Both the position numbers and the translations under genes were made by a program. A stretch of DNA of 64,000 nucleotides from Channallabes apus (lineage: Eukaryota; Chordata; Actinopteri; Siluriformes; Clariidae), in assembly GCA_030522415.1 (NCBI GenBank), contig CM060121.1:9811976-9875975 (forward strand), written 5' to 3'. This document shows, one piece after another, positions 1-10,324 of this stretch (the first letter of the stretch is position 1; each line of letters begins with the position of its first letter). A model generated the notes under the pieces. It searched no databases. It was not told the DNA's origin and was given only the letters and a program-made list of their open reading frames with translations.

Positions 1-315
1 GCCCTGCGGATCGACCAACGCCTCGTCTCTCATCCGAAGCCAGCTCCTAGAACCCTGCCGCCAGCATCGACCTTCACCTTCAACCCACCACGACCACCTT
101 CTTTTGCCACCTACGCCGCACCTGGACATGTCGGTTCTCCACCTCCTGCCGTGGTTGACACAGGAGCCGGGGAACCCATGCAACTAGGGCGCGCCTCCCT
201 GACCGTATCGGAACGCGCATGCCGCTTCAAAGAGGGTCTGTGCGCATATTGTGGCTCTGCGGACCATCACCGAGCGATCTGCCCTCTACGTCCGGGAAAC
301 GCCCAGCCCCGGTGA
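1..315 (+). CDS. gag C-terminal part (nucleocapsid end), partial
   Basis: Frame 1 is open from the first base to a TGA at 313-315 and is not in the pol frame. After a proline-rich linker it encodes a CCHC zinc knuckle of spacing CX2CX4HX4C at 241-282 (Cys 241, Cys 250, His 265, Cys 280), the RNA-binding nucleocapsid motif of retroelement Gag. The N-terminal capsid region is outside the window. Its last codons overlap pol and carry the slippery site at 294-300. Confidence 0.85.
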   Translation, partial: ALRIDQRLVSHPKPAPRTLPPASTFTFNPPRPPSFATYAAPGHVGSPPPAVVDTGAGEPMQLGRASLTVSERACRFKEGLCAYCGSADHHRAICPLRPGNAQPR

Positions 316-353
316 ACAGAGGGAGAGATTCACCGGGTCTCCTTCAGATCTCC
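294..353 (+). promoter_or_regulatory. -1 programmed ribosomal frameshift signal between gag and pol
   Basis: The heptamer GGGAAAC at 294-300 is phased X XXY YYZ in the gag frame (codons 292-294, 295-297, 298-300). After a seven-base spacer, 308-316 (CCCGGTGAA) is perfectly complementary to 329-337 (TTCACCGGG), a 9-bp stem with a 12-base loop. Loop bases 322-326 (GGAGA) can also pair with 349-353 (TCTCC), which would make an H-type pseudoknot. A -1 shift here leads from gag directly into pol. The mammalian gene PEG10, derived from this retroelement group, uses the same heptamer (established knowledge). Function is inferred. Confidence 0.85.
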
Positions 354-3300
354 ACCACCATCGACAACCCTAACGCGCGCCTTACGGTTCAGGTATCCCT
401 CCAGATTGGCCACAAACGAGTTCGAAGTACCGCCTTCATCGACTCCGGGGCAGCGGGTAACTTCATTGACTCATCCTATGCCAAAAAACTGGGGGTAAAA
501 ATTGAGACGTTATCCCAGCCCATTCAGATCACTTCAGTTGACGGTCGCCCCCTCTCATCTAGCCCCATCATCGCCCAAACCCAACCTATCACCTTCATCA
601 TCGACCAACACAAAGAACAGCTCCGGTTTCACCTCACCTCCGTCTCATCACCACCCATCATTCTGGGTCACCCATGGCTCATCCAACACGACCCCCTCAT
701 CTCCTGGACTCAGAACAGAATTCTACAATGGGGCGCGACCTGCACTGAACTTTGCCTGAGGGCTGCGGCTGGGACGTGCTCTAGGGAGTCCGAGGCCCCC
801 GACGTCGACACCAACGCCATCCCCACTGCGTACCAAGACCTGGCTGAGGTTTTCTGTAGAAAACGTGCCACACACCTCCCACCGCATCGCCCCTATGACC
901 TGGCAATCGACCTCCAGCCGGGCTCTATACCACCCCGCGGCCACCTCTACTCTCTCTCCACCACCGAGACGCAGGCGATGGAAGACTATGTGACAAATGC
1001 CCTCCGCCAAGGTACCATCCGGCCCTCCTCATCGCCTGCTGCCGCGGGGTTCTTCTTCGTGAAGAAAAAAGGAGGAGAACTTCGGCCATGTGTCGACTAT
1101 CGGGGGCTAAATAACATCACCATAAAGAACCGACACCCGTTGCCTCTTACTAACTCTGCCCTGGACGCCCTCTCTGGCGCCACCATCTTCACAAAGTTGG
1201 ACCTGCGGAGCGCCTACAACTTGGTGCGCATCAGAGAGGGTGATGAGTGGAAGACGGCCTTCATCACACCCACGGGACACTATGAAAGCCTAGTAATCCC
1301 CTTTGGCCTTTGCAATGCCCCCGCCGCTTTCCAACATTTCATCAATGACGTTCTCCGAGACATGTTAGGGCGGTGGGCATTCGCATACTTGGACGATATC
1401 CTAATTTACTCACGAACTCCTGAAGAACACACTCAGCACGTCAGAGCGGCTTTAAAGAGATTACACGCCCATCAACTGTACTGTAAGTTGGAAAAGTGCG
1501 CTTTTCACGAGCGCTCCACCACGTTCCTGGGTTTTGTCATCTCGCCCCAGGGTGTGGCCATGGACCCGCAGAAACTCGAAGTTGTGCGTCATTGGCCCCT
1601 ACCCAAGACCCTTAAGCAGCTTCAACGGTTTCTCGGGTTTGCGAACTTCTATCGTCGCTTTATCCGGGACTACAGTACGGTTGCCGCCCCCCTAACCGCT
1701 CTGACCCGACCCTCACCGTCACCCTTCACTCTAGACTCTGCCGCCATCTCAGCATTCCAAAGGCTTTGCCAACTTTTCACCACTGCACCGATTCTTCTTC
1801 ACCCAGATTCAAGTCAACCATTCGTTGTGGAGGTGGACGCCTCAGACGTGGGCGCTGGGGCTGTTCTCTCCCAGCGAGGTCCAGACCAAAAACTACACCC
1901 CTGTAGTTTGTTCTCCAAAAAATTTGACACCACTCAGCAGCGATACGGGGCAGGGGACCGCGAGCTGCTGGCCATAAAGTGGGCTTTGGAGGAATGGCGT
2001 CACTGGCTCCAGGGCACCAGAGAGCCATTCATCGTCTGGACCGATCACCAAAATCTCATCACAATCCGCAACCTAAAACAGCTGAACCCGAGGCAGGCGC
2101 GATGGGCACTATTTTTCGAACATTACGATTTCCATCTGTCATACCGCCCGGGCTCGAAAAACACCAAGGCTGATGCTCTCTCCCGTCAGCATGAAGAGGA
2201 TGTCGCCCGGGCGGAACCCGCGCCTGTCCTCCCACCATCCAGGATTATCGCACCCCTCCGCTGGGAACTGGAAACAAGGGTCCGCCAGGCACAGGTCACG
2301 GAGAACGAACCGGCAGGTGCGCCGCCTGGACGTCTCTACGTGCCTCACCCCATGAGATCGGAAGTCATCCAGTGGGGCCACACCTCACTCCTCTCCAGGC
2401 ACCCAGGAAGCAGGCGTACAACTCAGTTCGTCCAGCGCGCCTTCTGGTGGCCATCCATGACCAAGGACATCGACGAATACGTTCAGGCGTGCCCAGTGTG
2501 TGCCAGGGCAAAGGACACCAACCAGCCGACACCAGAGGAACTTCAACCACTTCCCCGTCGGCCCTGGTCACACATTGCCGTCGATTTCATCACGGGCCTG
2601 CCGGAATCCGAAGGAAGAAATACCATCTTAACCATCGTCGATCGTTTCTCCAAAGCCGTGCACCTGGTGGCCCTGACCGGACTCCCGTCAGCCAAGGACA
2701 CCGCAAAACTGATATTAGAGCACGTAGTCCGCCTGCATGGGTTCCCCAAAGACATCGTCTCGGATAGGGGGCCCCAGTTCACAGCCCGGTTCTGGAAGGC
2801 CTTCTGCCGTCTGATCCATTCCACCTGCAGCCTATCTTCTGGGTACCATCCCCAGACCAATGGTCAGACGGAGCGGACCAACCAACAACTGGAGCGCTAT
2901 CTAAGGTGTTTTGGGGTGGATCGTCAGCGCTCCTGGGCTCGCTACCTCCTATGGGCTGAGTTGTCACACAACCTACACGTCTCGTCTGCAACCAACCTCA
3001 GTCCATTCGAGGTATGCCATGGTTTCCAACCTCCGATGTTCGAACACCAAGAACCGGAGGTTGATGTACCATCAGCCCAACAGTTGGTCCGCAGGTGTCG
3101 GCGGCTCTGGACATTGACGAGTCAAGCCATCCAACGAGCCAACACACGCTACGTCGCTCAACATCGCCGTCGACACCCTCCGGGACGTTTGTATAACGTA
3201 GGTGACAAGGTATGGCTGTCTACGAAGAACCTCCATCTACACACTGAATCAAGAAAACTATCACCCAGATTCATTGGACCATATCGCATCCACCTCAAAA

Positions 3301-3698
3301 TTAACCCTGTCACCTACCGGCTCCAGCTGCCTGCGGCGCTCCGAATCCACCCAGTATTCCACACATCCCAATTAAAACCCTTCATTACTTCACCCATGGT
3401 TCCACCCACCCCCCCTGCTCCTCCTCCCCGTATCATTGACGGTGGTCCCGCTTACACCATCCGACGGATCCTCGACTCGCGCCCTCGGGGCAGAGGTACT
3501 CAGTACCTGGTTGATTGGGAGGGCTATGGCCCCGAAGAACGGACGTGGGTTCCGGCACGTTTCATCCTCGACCCAGAACTAATTCGGGATTACCGTCACA
3601 GGGTATCCTCCATCCCAGGACCATCTGGAGCCGGTCCTGGACGGGGGGGTACTGTCATGCATACTCAATCCACGACCAGCACTAGGACCCGGAAGTAG
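300..3698 (+). CDS. Ty3/Gypsy pol polyprotein (protease, RT, RNase H, integrase, chromodomain)
   Basis: The pol frame is open from 159; gag-pol would enter it at the slippery site, so the pol-specific part starts near 300. The aspartic protease has DSGA at 441-452. The reverse transcriptase has a fingers/palm KLDLRSAY motif near 1195-1218 and the catalytic YLDD at 1386-1397. RNase H carries a VDASDVGAG motif near 1833. Integrase has an HHCC zinc domain near 2380-2510 (WWPSM, then CPVC), a catalytic core starting VDFITG near 2580, SDRGPQF near 2760 and [12 protein letters not shown] near 2840. A chromodomain (YLVDWEGY) occupies about 3450-3600 and would target integration to marked chromatin. 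Stop is TAG at 3696-3698, after the LTR has begun. No frameshift or internal stop was found. Confidence 0.93.
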   Translation, partial: RPAPVNRGRDSPGLLQISTTIDNPNARLTVQVSLQIGHKRVRSTAFIDSGAAGNFIDSSYAKKLGVKIETLSQPIQITSVDGRPLSSSPIIAQTQPITFIIDQHKEQLRFHLTSVSSPPIILGHPWLIQHDPLISWTQNRILQWGATCTELCLRAAAGTCSRESEAPDVDTNAIPTAYQDLAEVFCRKRATHLPPHRPYDLAIDLQPGSIPPRGHLYSLSTTETQAMEDYVTNALRQGTIRPSSSPAAAGFFFVKKKGGELRPCVDYRGLNNITIKNRHPLPLTNSALDALSGATIFTKLDLRSAYNLVRIREGDEWKTAFITPTGHYESLVIPFGLCNAPAAFQHFINDVLRDMLGRWAFAYLDDILIYSRTPEEHTQHVRAALKRLHAHQLYCKLEKCAFHERSTTFLGFVISPQGVAMDPQKLEVVRHWPLPKTLKQLQRFLGFANFYRRFIRDYSTVAAPLTALTRPSPSPFTLDSAAISAFQRLCQLFTTAPILLHPDSSQPFVVEVDASDVGAGAVLSQRGPDQKLHPCSLFSKKFDTTQQRYGAGDRELLAIKWALEEWRHWLQGTREPFIVWTDHQNLITIRNLKQLNPRQARWALFFEHYDFHLSYRPGSKNTKADALSRQHEEDVARAEPAPVLPPSRIIAPLRWELETRVRQAQVTENEPAGAPPGRLYVPHPMRSEVIQWGHTSLLSRHPGSRRTTQFVQRAFWWPSMTKDIDEYVQACPVCARAKDTNQPTPEELQPLPRRPWSHIAVDFITGLPESEGRNTILTIVDRFSKAVHLVALTGLPSAKDTAKLILEHVVRLHGFPKDIVSDRGPQFTARFWKAFCRLIHSTCSLSSGYHPQTNGQTERTNQQLERYLRCFGVDRQRSWARYLLWAELSHNLHVSSATNLSPFEVCHGFQPPMFEHQEPEVDVPSAQQLVRRCRRLWTLTSQAIQRANTRYVAQHRRRHPPGRLYNVGDKVWLSTKNLHLHTESRKLSPRFIGPYRIHLKINPVTYRLQLPAALRIHPVFHTSQLKPFITSPMVPPTPPAPPPRIIDGGPAYTIRRILDSRPRGRGTQYLVDWEGYGPEERTWVPARFILDPELIRDYRHRVSSIPGPSGAGPGRGGTVMHTQSTTSTRTRK

Positions 3699-4037
3699 AG
3701 CGGTCGTAAATCAGGAAGTATAAAAGGAGTAAATAAACCATAGCAGAGCGCTCAGTCATTGAGTTCGGCCCATGTCGGTTCGTGTTGCGATCTACCAAAC
3801 CGTGAGTACTCACCAGTATTTTGGGTTATTACTTTCTGCTATTTGTGTGTGCATTTATAGGACGCGGGTTAAATTTGTGTTTTTCCCTCGCTCACCCTTT
3901 GTGAGAGTCCTTAAACTAAATCGCAGGGATATCCTACCTACTCGCTTCTCTCCGCGTTTGGGTTCACCATCCACGCTACATTGGGCTAACCGCTAAAGCT
4001 ACGTCTTCTGGTCCTTCAGGTTAGTTCACCCGTGACA
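3639..4037 (+). repeat. Polypurine tract and 3' LTR of the Ty3/Gypsy element
   Basis: A purine-rich tract (3639-3650) precedes an LTR beginning TGTCA at 3653 and ending TGACA at 4037, 385 bp, with the expected TG...CA ends in a 5-bp inverted repeat. Inside are a TATA-like box (TATAAAAG, 3720-3727) and an AATAAA signal a few bases on, so promoter and polyadenylation signals are compact. The pol stop codon overlaps the first 46 bases of the LTR. Confidence 0.82.
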
Positions 4038-4042
4038 GGAAT

Positions 4043-4577
4043 AATCAGTTAGACATTAATGTACCACATATAATTGTCACTACAATCAAGGCACAGGAAC
4101 AAATTATAAATAATTGTATAAATAATTTCTTTCACCAAACACTATACTCAAACTTGTAGCAATATATTTTAAAAAATTAGAGACTGATAATATGAAATAC
4201 AGACATGTGATGGAGGTTTCGGCATGGGGATTCTCTGTACTCTTAACATGGATTATAGAGACACCTCATCTGACTAAGAGTAGCTCTAATAGCCGAGCCT
4301 CATTACTAGTGTCTCATATAAAACTTCACATGCAGTGGCAGTATTTGACAGGGGAGTGAGTATCCCAGTATGTCTCCCATCTCCATATATGGATGAGGCA
4401 TTATCAGGATGCAAAGTCACAATCTCATGATTATGCAATGAATGCTTTACTTTTGTACCAATGCAGAGCCATAAAGTAAATTACTTCTTATAGCAATAAC
4501 TCACAACTATTTTGGGAAATTTGTTCATGAATTGGAGGCTGGTTAAACTCATCAATGAACTTTTTCTTTTCACTAAT
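4043..4577. other. Interval without recognised features
   Basis: AT-rich single-copy-looking sequence between the LTR and the first SINE. No exon with splice sites, repeat family or RNA gene was recognised. Confidence 0.5.
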
Positions 4578-4591
4578 TGGAAATGTGTGAG

Positions 4592-4962
4592 GCGGCACGG
4601 TGGTGTAGTGGTTAGCACTGTCGCCTTGCACCTCCAGGGTCTGGGTTCGATTCCCCGGCCAGGCTCGATTCCCGTCTCTGTGTGCATGGAGTTTGCATGT
4701 TCTCCCCGTGCTTGGTGGGTTTCCTCCGGGTACACCGGTTTCCTCCCACAGTCCAAAGACATGCAGATTAGGCTAATTGGCGTTCCTAAAATTGCCCATA
4801 GTGTGTGAATGAGTGTGTGTGTGTGTGTGTGCTCTGCGATGGATTGGCACCCTGTCCAGGGTGTACCCCGCCTAGTGCCCGAAGTCTCCTGGGATAGGCT
4901 CCAGGTCCCCCGTGACCCTGAACACAGGATTAAGCGGTATAGAAAATGAATGAATGAATGAA
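4592..4962 (+). mobile_element. tRNA-derived SINE with GAAT tail, full length
   Basis: The head has pol III-like boxes (GTGTAGTGGTTAGCACTG near 4602 and GGTTCGATTCC near 4644); the body ends in an ATGAATGAATGAATG tail. A 14-bp perfect target-site duplication, TGGAAATGTGTGAG, flanks it at 4578-4591 and 4963-4976. It contains a short internal GT run. Five other copies or fragments occur in this window. The tail suggests mobilisation by a LINE with a similar simple 3' repeat (inference). Confidence 0.88.
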
Positions 4963-4976
4963 TGGAAATGTGTGAG

Positions 4977-5827
4977 ATTTAAATGTGGTGACATTCGCGA
5001 CTGCTTAGTAACTTACCCAACAGTCCTTGCAAGTCAATGTGTGCTTGTGAATAAGGTTTACAAAGCACACCATTTTCTTTACTCCACACATTATTTGTTT
5101 AGCTAATATAGTCTATCATCTGGCTGTTTTTTAAATATAGTCTATCATCTGGCTGTTTTTACTCCTGCATGAGAATCTCATCTCGTGCCAGTTTAGAATA
5201 TACAACAGTTATTTCTGACTGAGTCATCTGATTGGAGGAGAGGTATTTCACCAATGGTGACATAAAGTATAACAGCACTGGGATGTTTAACTATATGTAC
5301 CAGTTAGCATCATAGAGTCTTTAACAAGCGTTAATTAAACTACTGGCGGTCGAAAGCTTGAGTGAAAAGAGGCCGCTATAGTAAATGTCACTGAGAGTGG
5401 AGAGCAGCTGCCTGCTAAAACCCACATGCAAAACCAGTCACGGAAACACTTTTGTTAACATTAGGTTAAACAACACCTGGTCACATCATTTAAACAACAC
5501 CTTGTCTCCTTAGCAATTAGGCCTACAGTAAGTCGTTCCAAATTGCATCTGAACCATTCATGTTGTTTTGTTCATGGCTAACACAAGCGACAAAGCTTAA
5601 ATCACTCTCTCACATTACATCATGGGCACTACTTGGTGTGTGGAACAAGGGATTGTACAGTCAGTCCCTTGCTAGCACACTAGGTTTATGGAAGTTAGCT
5701 GATATTCTAAAGAGGGATAAGTGGAGGAATATAAAGCAGTGTTTCCTACACATAGAGTATACTTAGGTGGGCCGCCCAGGTATATTGACAGCCACCCAAA
5801 TATATTTACAAACCGTTAAAAACAAAT
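4977..5827. other. Interval without recognised genes
   Basis: AT-rich sequence with one short direct repeat (ATAGTCTATCATCTGGCTGT, at about 5107 and 5139, adjacent copies). I searched the minus strand for further rgs9 DEP-domain exons and saw none. Confidence 0.5.
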
Positions 5828-5838
5828 CAGTAAAATCA

Positions 5839-6197
5839 TTCATTCATTCATTTTCTATACCGCTTAATCCTGTGTTCAGGGTCGCGGGGGGCCAGGAGAC
5901 TTCGGGCACTAGCCGGGGTACACCCTGGACAGGGTGCCAATCCATCGCAGGGCACACACATATACACACTCACACACCCAATCACACACTACGGGCAATT
6001 TAGGAATGCCAATTAGCCTAACCTGCATATCTTTGGACTGTGGGAGGAAACCGGAGTACCCAGAGGAAACCCACCAAACACGGGGAGAACATGCAAACTC
6101 CATGCACATAGAGACGGGAATCGAGCCTGGCCGGGGAATCGAACCCAGACCCTGGAGGTGCAAGGCGACAGTGCTAACCACTACACCACTGCGTCGC
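5839..6197 (-). mobile_element. tRNA-derived SINE, full length, inverted relative to the copy at 4592
   Basis: Same family as the SINE at 4592, on the minus strand: ATTC-repeat tail on the left, tRNA-like head on the right. An 11-bp perfect target duplication CAGTAAAATCA lies at 5828-5838 and 6198-6208. With the plus copy it makes a long inverted repeat with about 0.9 kb between arms. Confidence 0.88.
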
Positions 6198-6208
6198 CAG
6201 TAAAATCA

Positions 6209-6506
6209 GTAAAAAAAAAATGCTTATATGGCAGTTTTGCTGTTGTGTGTCGAAGGAGGAGGCTTCAGACATCACACTGTGCATTTGGGTTTTCTGATAC
6301 GTCATATAGAACCAAAGTTATCATTACTTTTAAAATGTGTAAATTTGACTGCTACAGGAATATGAGAATGACAATGCAAAAATACAGAACTAACAAAATG
6401 TACTTATTATTAATATTATTATATATACTATATATTTGATTATTTAAAAAAAATTATTATTATTTGTTTACTACTATTTTTCAAAGAAACAACCTAAAAC
6501 AACCAT
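6209..6506. other. AT-rich interval between SINE and LINE
   Basis: A short T/A-rich stretch; an open frame here of about 90 codons has no recognisable domain and low-complexity codons. No supported feature. Confidence 0.5.
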
Positions 6507-6515
6507 ACGAATGAA

Positions 6516-7852
6516 ACCGGAGAGTGTGTTCCAACTACAGAGGGATCACACTTCTCAGCCTCCCCGGGAAAGTCTATTCAGGGGTCCTGGAAAGGAGGGT
6601 CCGTCGGATAGTCGAACCTCGGATTCAGGAGGAGCAGTGTGGTTTTCGTCCGGGTCGCGGAACAGTGGACCAGCTCTTCACCCTTAGCAGGGTCCTGGAG
6701 GGGGCATGGGAGTTCGCCCAACCAGTCTACATGTGCTTTGTGGACTTGGAGAAGGCATTCGACCGTGTCCCTCGGGGAGTCCTGTGGGGGGTACTCCGGG
6801 AGTATGGGATATCGGATTCCCTGTTAAGGGCTGTCCGGTCCCTGTACAACCGGTGTCGGAGCTTGGTCCGCATTGCCGGTAGTAAGTCTGACCTGTTTCC
6901 GGTGAGAGTAGGACTCCGACAGGGCTGCCCTTTGTCACCGATCCTGTTCATAATTTTTATGGACAGGATTTCTAGGCGCAGCCAGGGCGTTGAGGGGGTG
7001 CAGTTTGGTGGGCTCAGGATTGGGTCACTGCTTTTTGCAGATGACGTTGTTCTGTTGGCCTCATCACCCTGTGACCTACAGCTCTCACTGGATAGGTTCG
7101 CAGCCGAGTGTGAAGCGGCTGGGATGAGAATCAGCACCTCCAAATCTGAGGCCATGGTCCTCAGCCGGAAAAGGGTGGAGTGCCCTCTCAGAGTTGGGAG
7201 TGAGATCCTTTCCCAAGTGGAGGAGTTTAAGTATCTCGGGATCTTGTTCACGAGTGAGGGTAAAATGGAGCGGGAGATTGACAGGCGGATCGGGTCAGCG
7301 TCTGCAGTGATGCGGGCTCTGTATCGGTCCGTCGTGGTGAAGAAGGAGCTGAGTCAAAAGGCAAAGCTCTCAATTTACCGGTCGATCTACGTTCCTACCC
7401 TCACCTATGGTCATGAGCTGTGGGTAGTGACCGAAAGAACAAGATCGCGAATACAAGCGGCCGAAATGGGTTTCCTCCGCAGGGTGTCTGGGCTCTCCCT
7501 TAGAGATAGGGTGAGAAGCTCAGTCATCCGGGAGGGGCTCAGAGTAGAGCCGCTGCTCCTCCGCATCGAGAGGAGCCAAATGAGGTGGCTTGGGCATCTA
7601 TTTAGGATGCCCCCTGGACGCCTCCCTTGTGAGGTGTTCCGGACACGCCCCACCGTAAAGAGACCCCGGGGAAGACCCAGGACACGCTGGAGGGACTATG
7701 TCTCTCGGCTGGCCTGGGAACGCCTTGGGATCCCCCCGGAAGAGCTGGAAGAAGTGGCCAGGGAGAGGGAAGTCTGGGCATCCCTGCTGAAGCTGCTGCC
7801 CCCGCGACCCGACCTCGGATAAGCGGAAGAAGATGGATGGATGGATGGATGG
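6516..7852 (+). mobile_element. 5'-truncated Rex3/RTE-like LINE
   Basis: The element contains the 3' half of an RTE-type ORF, a very short 3' UTR and a (GGAT)n tail at about 7831-7852. Direct repeats ACGAATGAA flank it at 6507-6515 and 7853-7861, consistent with target-primed insertion. The near-absent 3' UTR and tetranucleotide tail are typical of Rex3, an RTE-clade LINE abundant in teleosts (family knowledge). The 5' end is lost, so it is not autonomous. Confidence 0.85.
6524..7822 (+). CDS. LINE reverse transcriptase, C-terminal part (5' truncated)
   Basis: A single open frame of 432 codons continues from the truncation point to TAA at 7820-7822. Reverse-transcriptase motifs appear in order: NYRGITLLS, CGFRPGRGT, FVDLEKAFD (catalytic Asp), LRQGCPLSPILF, FADDVVLL (catalytic Asp pair, about 7036-7059), then KYLGI. 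The C-terminal tail is rich in arginine and tryptophan (MRWLGHLFRM, RGRPRTRW). The apurinic endonuclease domain expected upstream is missing. No internal stops, so the insertion is recent; the first codon is not a natural start. Confidence 0.85.
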   Translation: MCSNYRGITLLSLPGKVYSGVLERRVRRIVEPRIQEEQCGFRPGRGTVDQLFTLSRVLEGAWEFAQPVYMCFVDLEKAFDRVPRGVLWGVLREYGISDSLLRAVRSLYNRCRSLVRIAGSKSDLFPVRVGLRQGCPLSPILFIIFMDRISRRSQGVEGVQFGGLRIGSLLFADDVVLLASSPCDLQLSLDRFAAECEAAGMRISTSKSEAMVLSRKRVECPLRVGSEILSQVEEFKYLGILFTSEGKMEREIDRRIGSASAVMRALYRSVVVKKELSQKAKLSIYRSIYVPTLTYGHELWVVTERTRSRIQAAEMGFLRRVSGLSLRDRVRSSVIREGLRVEPLLLRIERSQMRWLGHLFRMPPGRLPCEVFRTRPTVKRPRGRPRTRWRDYVSRLAWERLGIPPEELEEVAREREVWASLLKLLPPRPDLG

Positions 7853-8055
7853 ACGAATGAATCTTATGAATCTGTGATATTTCTTTTTCTTTTTTGCTCA
7901 GTCATGAAATAAAATATACAATAATGAAATGCATATTGCCTAGGTTATGCTTAAAAGAAGTATATGTCTAAGGATAACTTTACAGTATATTGCACAATCC
8001 TGTATGGTAATAACGTACAATAATCCCGAGGTTCTTACTTTATCTTTCAGCTTAC

Positions 8056-10151
8056 CTGCGACGACATGTGGAATGGAAGTGATGTTCAATTTTTGCTCAG
8101 AAGAGTTTACCCCAGATTTTGGGTCCTGCATCGCCAGCACCATGGCCTCGAGCTGAGAGAGGGTTAACATGAACGCCAGCACTATTAACACATCTACAGC
8201 ATGTTTTTGAATGTGATTAAAGGAAATATAAACATTTCAAAAGGATATACTAAGGTATCACTGACTTGTTTTTCTCATGATATTAAAGATATAAAGGAGT
8301 ATGTGCTGTTTCTAATGAAATATAGAAAATGATTTCATGTAGAATAACTGCACTGGGGTGTTTTACTCTTTATAATATATCACTCCTCTTGTCTGTACTT
8401 TGCCACATAAAATTCCACTTCCTGATTTCAAAAGGTTACTACAAGAGTGTTAGAAACATCATCAGTAGGTATTGAAAATAAATTGCTGTAGTTAATAGAA
8501 CTTTTAACTTACATGTTTTTCACAGCTGTGATTAGCTACAGCACTGCCCTGTGGCTTTGTACCTGGGATGAATCATGGCCAATATTCACTATCAGTACGC
8601 TCGTGAGTGAAAAATTGCTTTATTATTATTTGCATAAGAGCAGGGACAGTTCAGTGGTTAAGGTGTTGGACAGCTGATCGGAAAATAACTGGTTTGAGTG
8701 CCAGTGCCGCTTATCTCTTGAGCAGGGTCCTGACCCTTCACACTCAAATGCTGATGTGCCTAGTGGCACATGGACAGACCCTCACCACATATAGTATTCA
8801 TTTATACTGTATCACTTTAGGTAGAAAAATTTTCCCCATTTTCAGGTGCACTTTTGTAATAAAAATAGTTCCTAAAAGACATATTTGCAAAATTCGGTTT
8901 TCTTTTTCTCTTTTATTTAAAGAGTCTGGAACACCTTCTGACAGGGAAACGTATTATACAATTCTACAAAAAACTTTAACGGTTCCCTAATAGGACAGAA
9001 AATGAAACTTTCACTTCAATTCAGCTTGTTCCTTCCACGTACTAACAGCAAAGAACAAAATCTCAATAAATCTGCTTCCTGCTTACAACTTAATGATTAA
9101 GTATTATAAGTACTTAATTATGTAAACGTCTTTATACAAATATACATTATATATGCAAAATTATACAAACAATTTAACTACTTTCTATTCAAACGCTTAT
9201 CCCTCTGGTAATATTGCCTTATCTTTTGCAATTTAAAAGATAATCCTTGTTCTTTTTTTTTTTGCAATTCCTTTTGGGAGCTAGGAGGTTTGTAAAACAT
9301 CTATGCTCTAATCTGGCTTTACCAAGTGCAAAAGACGTTTGCTCTAGTGTTAATGCCAGAGCCAGAGCTATCTATAAGGAGCTAAATTGGCCATGATCTC
9401 TGGATGGGAGGAGTGACATATCTCAGGTCAGTCCTATCAACCAACTATCACTGGGGTCTGTGAGATCATGTTTGTGGAAGCAGTAGCTCATTATGAGTGC
9501 CAGTTCGAAAAAGCTGCTTGGTTCACATGGTGGGAAGCTGGCGTTTAATAGTGGAATATCCAAGACTAAGTTAGAAAGAAAATCACGGGGGATTGAGCAT
9601 CTCTCATAAAGTAATTTAAGAGTCTCTAAGGGTGTAAAGTTTCAATTAGATCCCATTTCACACATCGATGTGCTTCTTTGACTTCAAAAGAATTTACTAA
9701 ACAAAGCATTCAGTAGGTTTGCAGGCTACATAAAAGGTTATTTTTATGGTAGAGTATGGGGGTAAGTGTTAATACTTAGTAGTTTAATAGGATGAATTGA
9801 GGCACAACAATAGGCTGTCTTGTCTTTGGGTGTTTTAAAAAAATATATATTTCACTAAACTTAAATATTTATCATTATTTATCAGTTTTTGCTCTTGAGA
9901 ACCATGTCATTCTTTTCTTAAGCTTACCTTTAAAACCAAGTATATTAATCATTCTAAGAAGATTCTGTTTCCTTGCTTAATGTGGGAGATGGGAGTAAAA
10001 AAAAAAAAAAAAAAAAAGGACAGGGATTACTCCAGACCCAGGAATGGGAACCTGTGGTGTGAAGTCTGTGACTTCTTATACATACTGCACGATGCTTGAC
10101 AAATTAAATGTGATATTATTATTATTATTATTAATAATAATAATAATAATA

Positions 10152-10205
<54 letters not shown>

Positions 10206-10324
10206 GTAATAATAATAATAATAATAAAAGTAAACATTATTATTAAATGTACATCTACCTTTTTCAGACAGGCCATTCGAGGTCTATAATGCTGTCCATG
10301 GTCACGGATTAATTTAATTGTCAT
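8056..10324 (-). CDS. rgs9: rgs9, regulator of G-protein signalling 9: first two coding exons (partial)
   Basis: Exon 1 (10259-10324) encodes 22 residues starting MTIK and containing YRPRMACLKK, close to the start of vertebrate RGS9. It ends at AAG with donor GTAGAT. Exon 2 (8056-8152) follows acceptor CTCTCTCAG and encodes 32 residues (LEAMVLAMQDPKSGV, then ITSIPHVVAG), the beginning of the DEP domain. It ends in phase 1 at donor GTAAGC. In the retina RGS9 with G-beta-5 accelerates GTP hydrolysis by transducin; the DEP domain binds the membrane anchor R9AP (family knowledge). DHEX, G-gamma-like and RGS domains lie off the left edge. Intron 1 is 2.1 kb. The head-to-head position next to gna13 agrees with tetrapod gene order. 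Which teleost duplicate this is cannot be decided. Confidence 0.85.
8641..8768 (+). mobile_element. tRNA-like SINE head, old copy
   Basis: The sequence CAGTGGTTAAGGTGTTGGAC followed by GATCGG and a B-box-like GGTTTGAGTGCC resembles the head of a second tRNA-derived SINE family. Mutations in the B box show it is old. No target duplication was found and the 3' end is unclear. Confidence 0.5.
10113..10228. repeat. (TAA)n/(ATT)n microsatellite
   Basis: About 115 bp of near-perfect TAA repeats, with a change from ATT to TAA phase that makes the left part an inverted repeat of the remainder. It lies about 30 bp inside rgs9 intron 1 from the exon 1 donor. Confidence 0.95.

Larger units (their letters stand above)
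1..4037 (+). mobile_element. Ty3/Gypsy chromovirus-type LTR retrotransposon, 3' part
   Basis: The window opens inside gag and continues through a complete pol frame to a 3' LTR; the 5' LTR, primer-binding site and most of gag lie off the left edge. The domain order protease, reverse transcriptase, RNase H, integrase, chromodomain is that of Ty3/Gypsy chromoviruses. With the -1 gag/pol shift it fits the Sushi-ichi group of fish, the lineage from which mammalian PEG10/RTL genes derive (family knowledge). Pol has no stop over more than 1,100 codons, so the copy is young. The 5-bp target duplication cannot be tested because only the 3' flank (from 4038) is present. Confidence 0.93.
8153..10258 (-). 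other. rgs9 intron 1
   Basis: This 2.1 kb intron holds a SINE-like fragment near 8641-8768, an A-run near 9998-10018, and a long TAA/TTA array at its start on the gene strand. No further exon was recognised. Confidence 0.7.

Noticed and set aside
723..2991. Several antisense and alternate-frame ORFs over pol
   Set aside because: Shadows of the pol frame with no domains of their own.
4592..4680. tRNA gene candidate (A-box and B-box like sequences)
   Set aside because: It is the head of a repeated SINE with target duplications and no cloverleaf-consistent 3' half.
10044..10324. Open frames with long isoleucine runs on both strands
   Set aside because: They are translations of the TAA array; only the 22 codons at 10259-10324 (minus) belong to rgs9.
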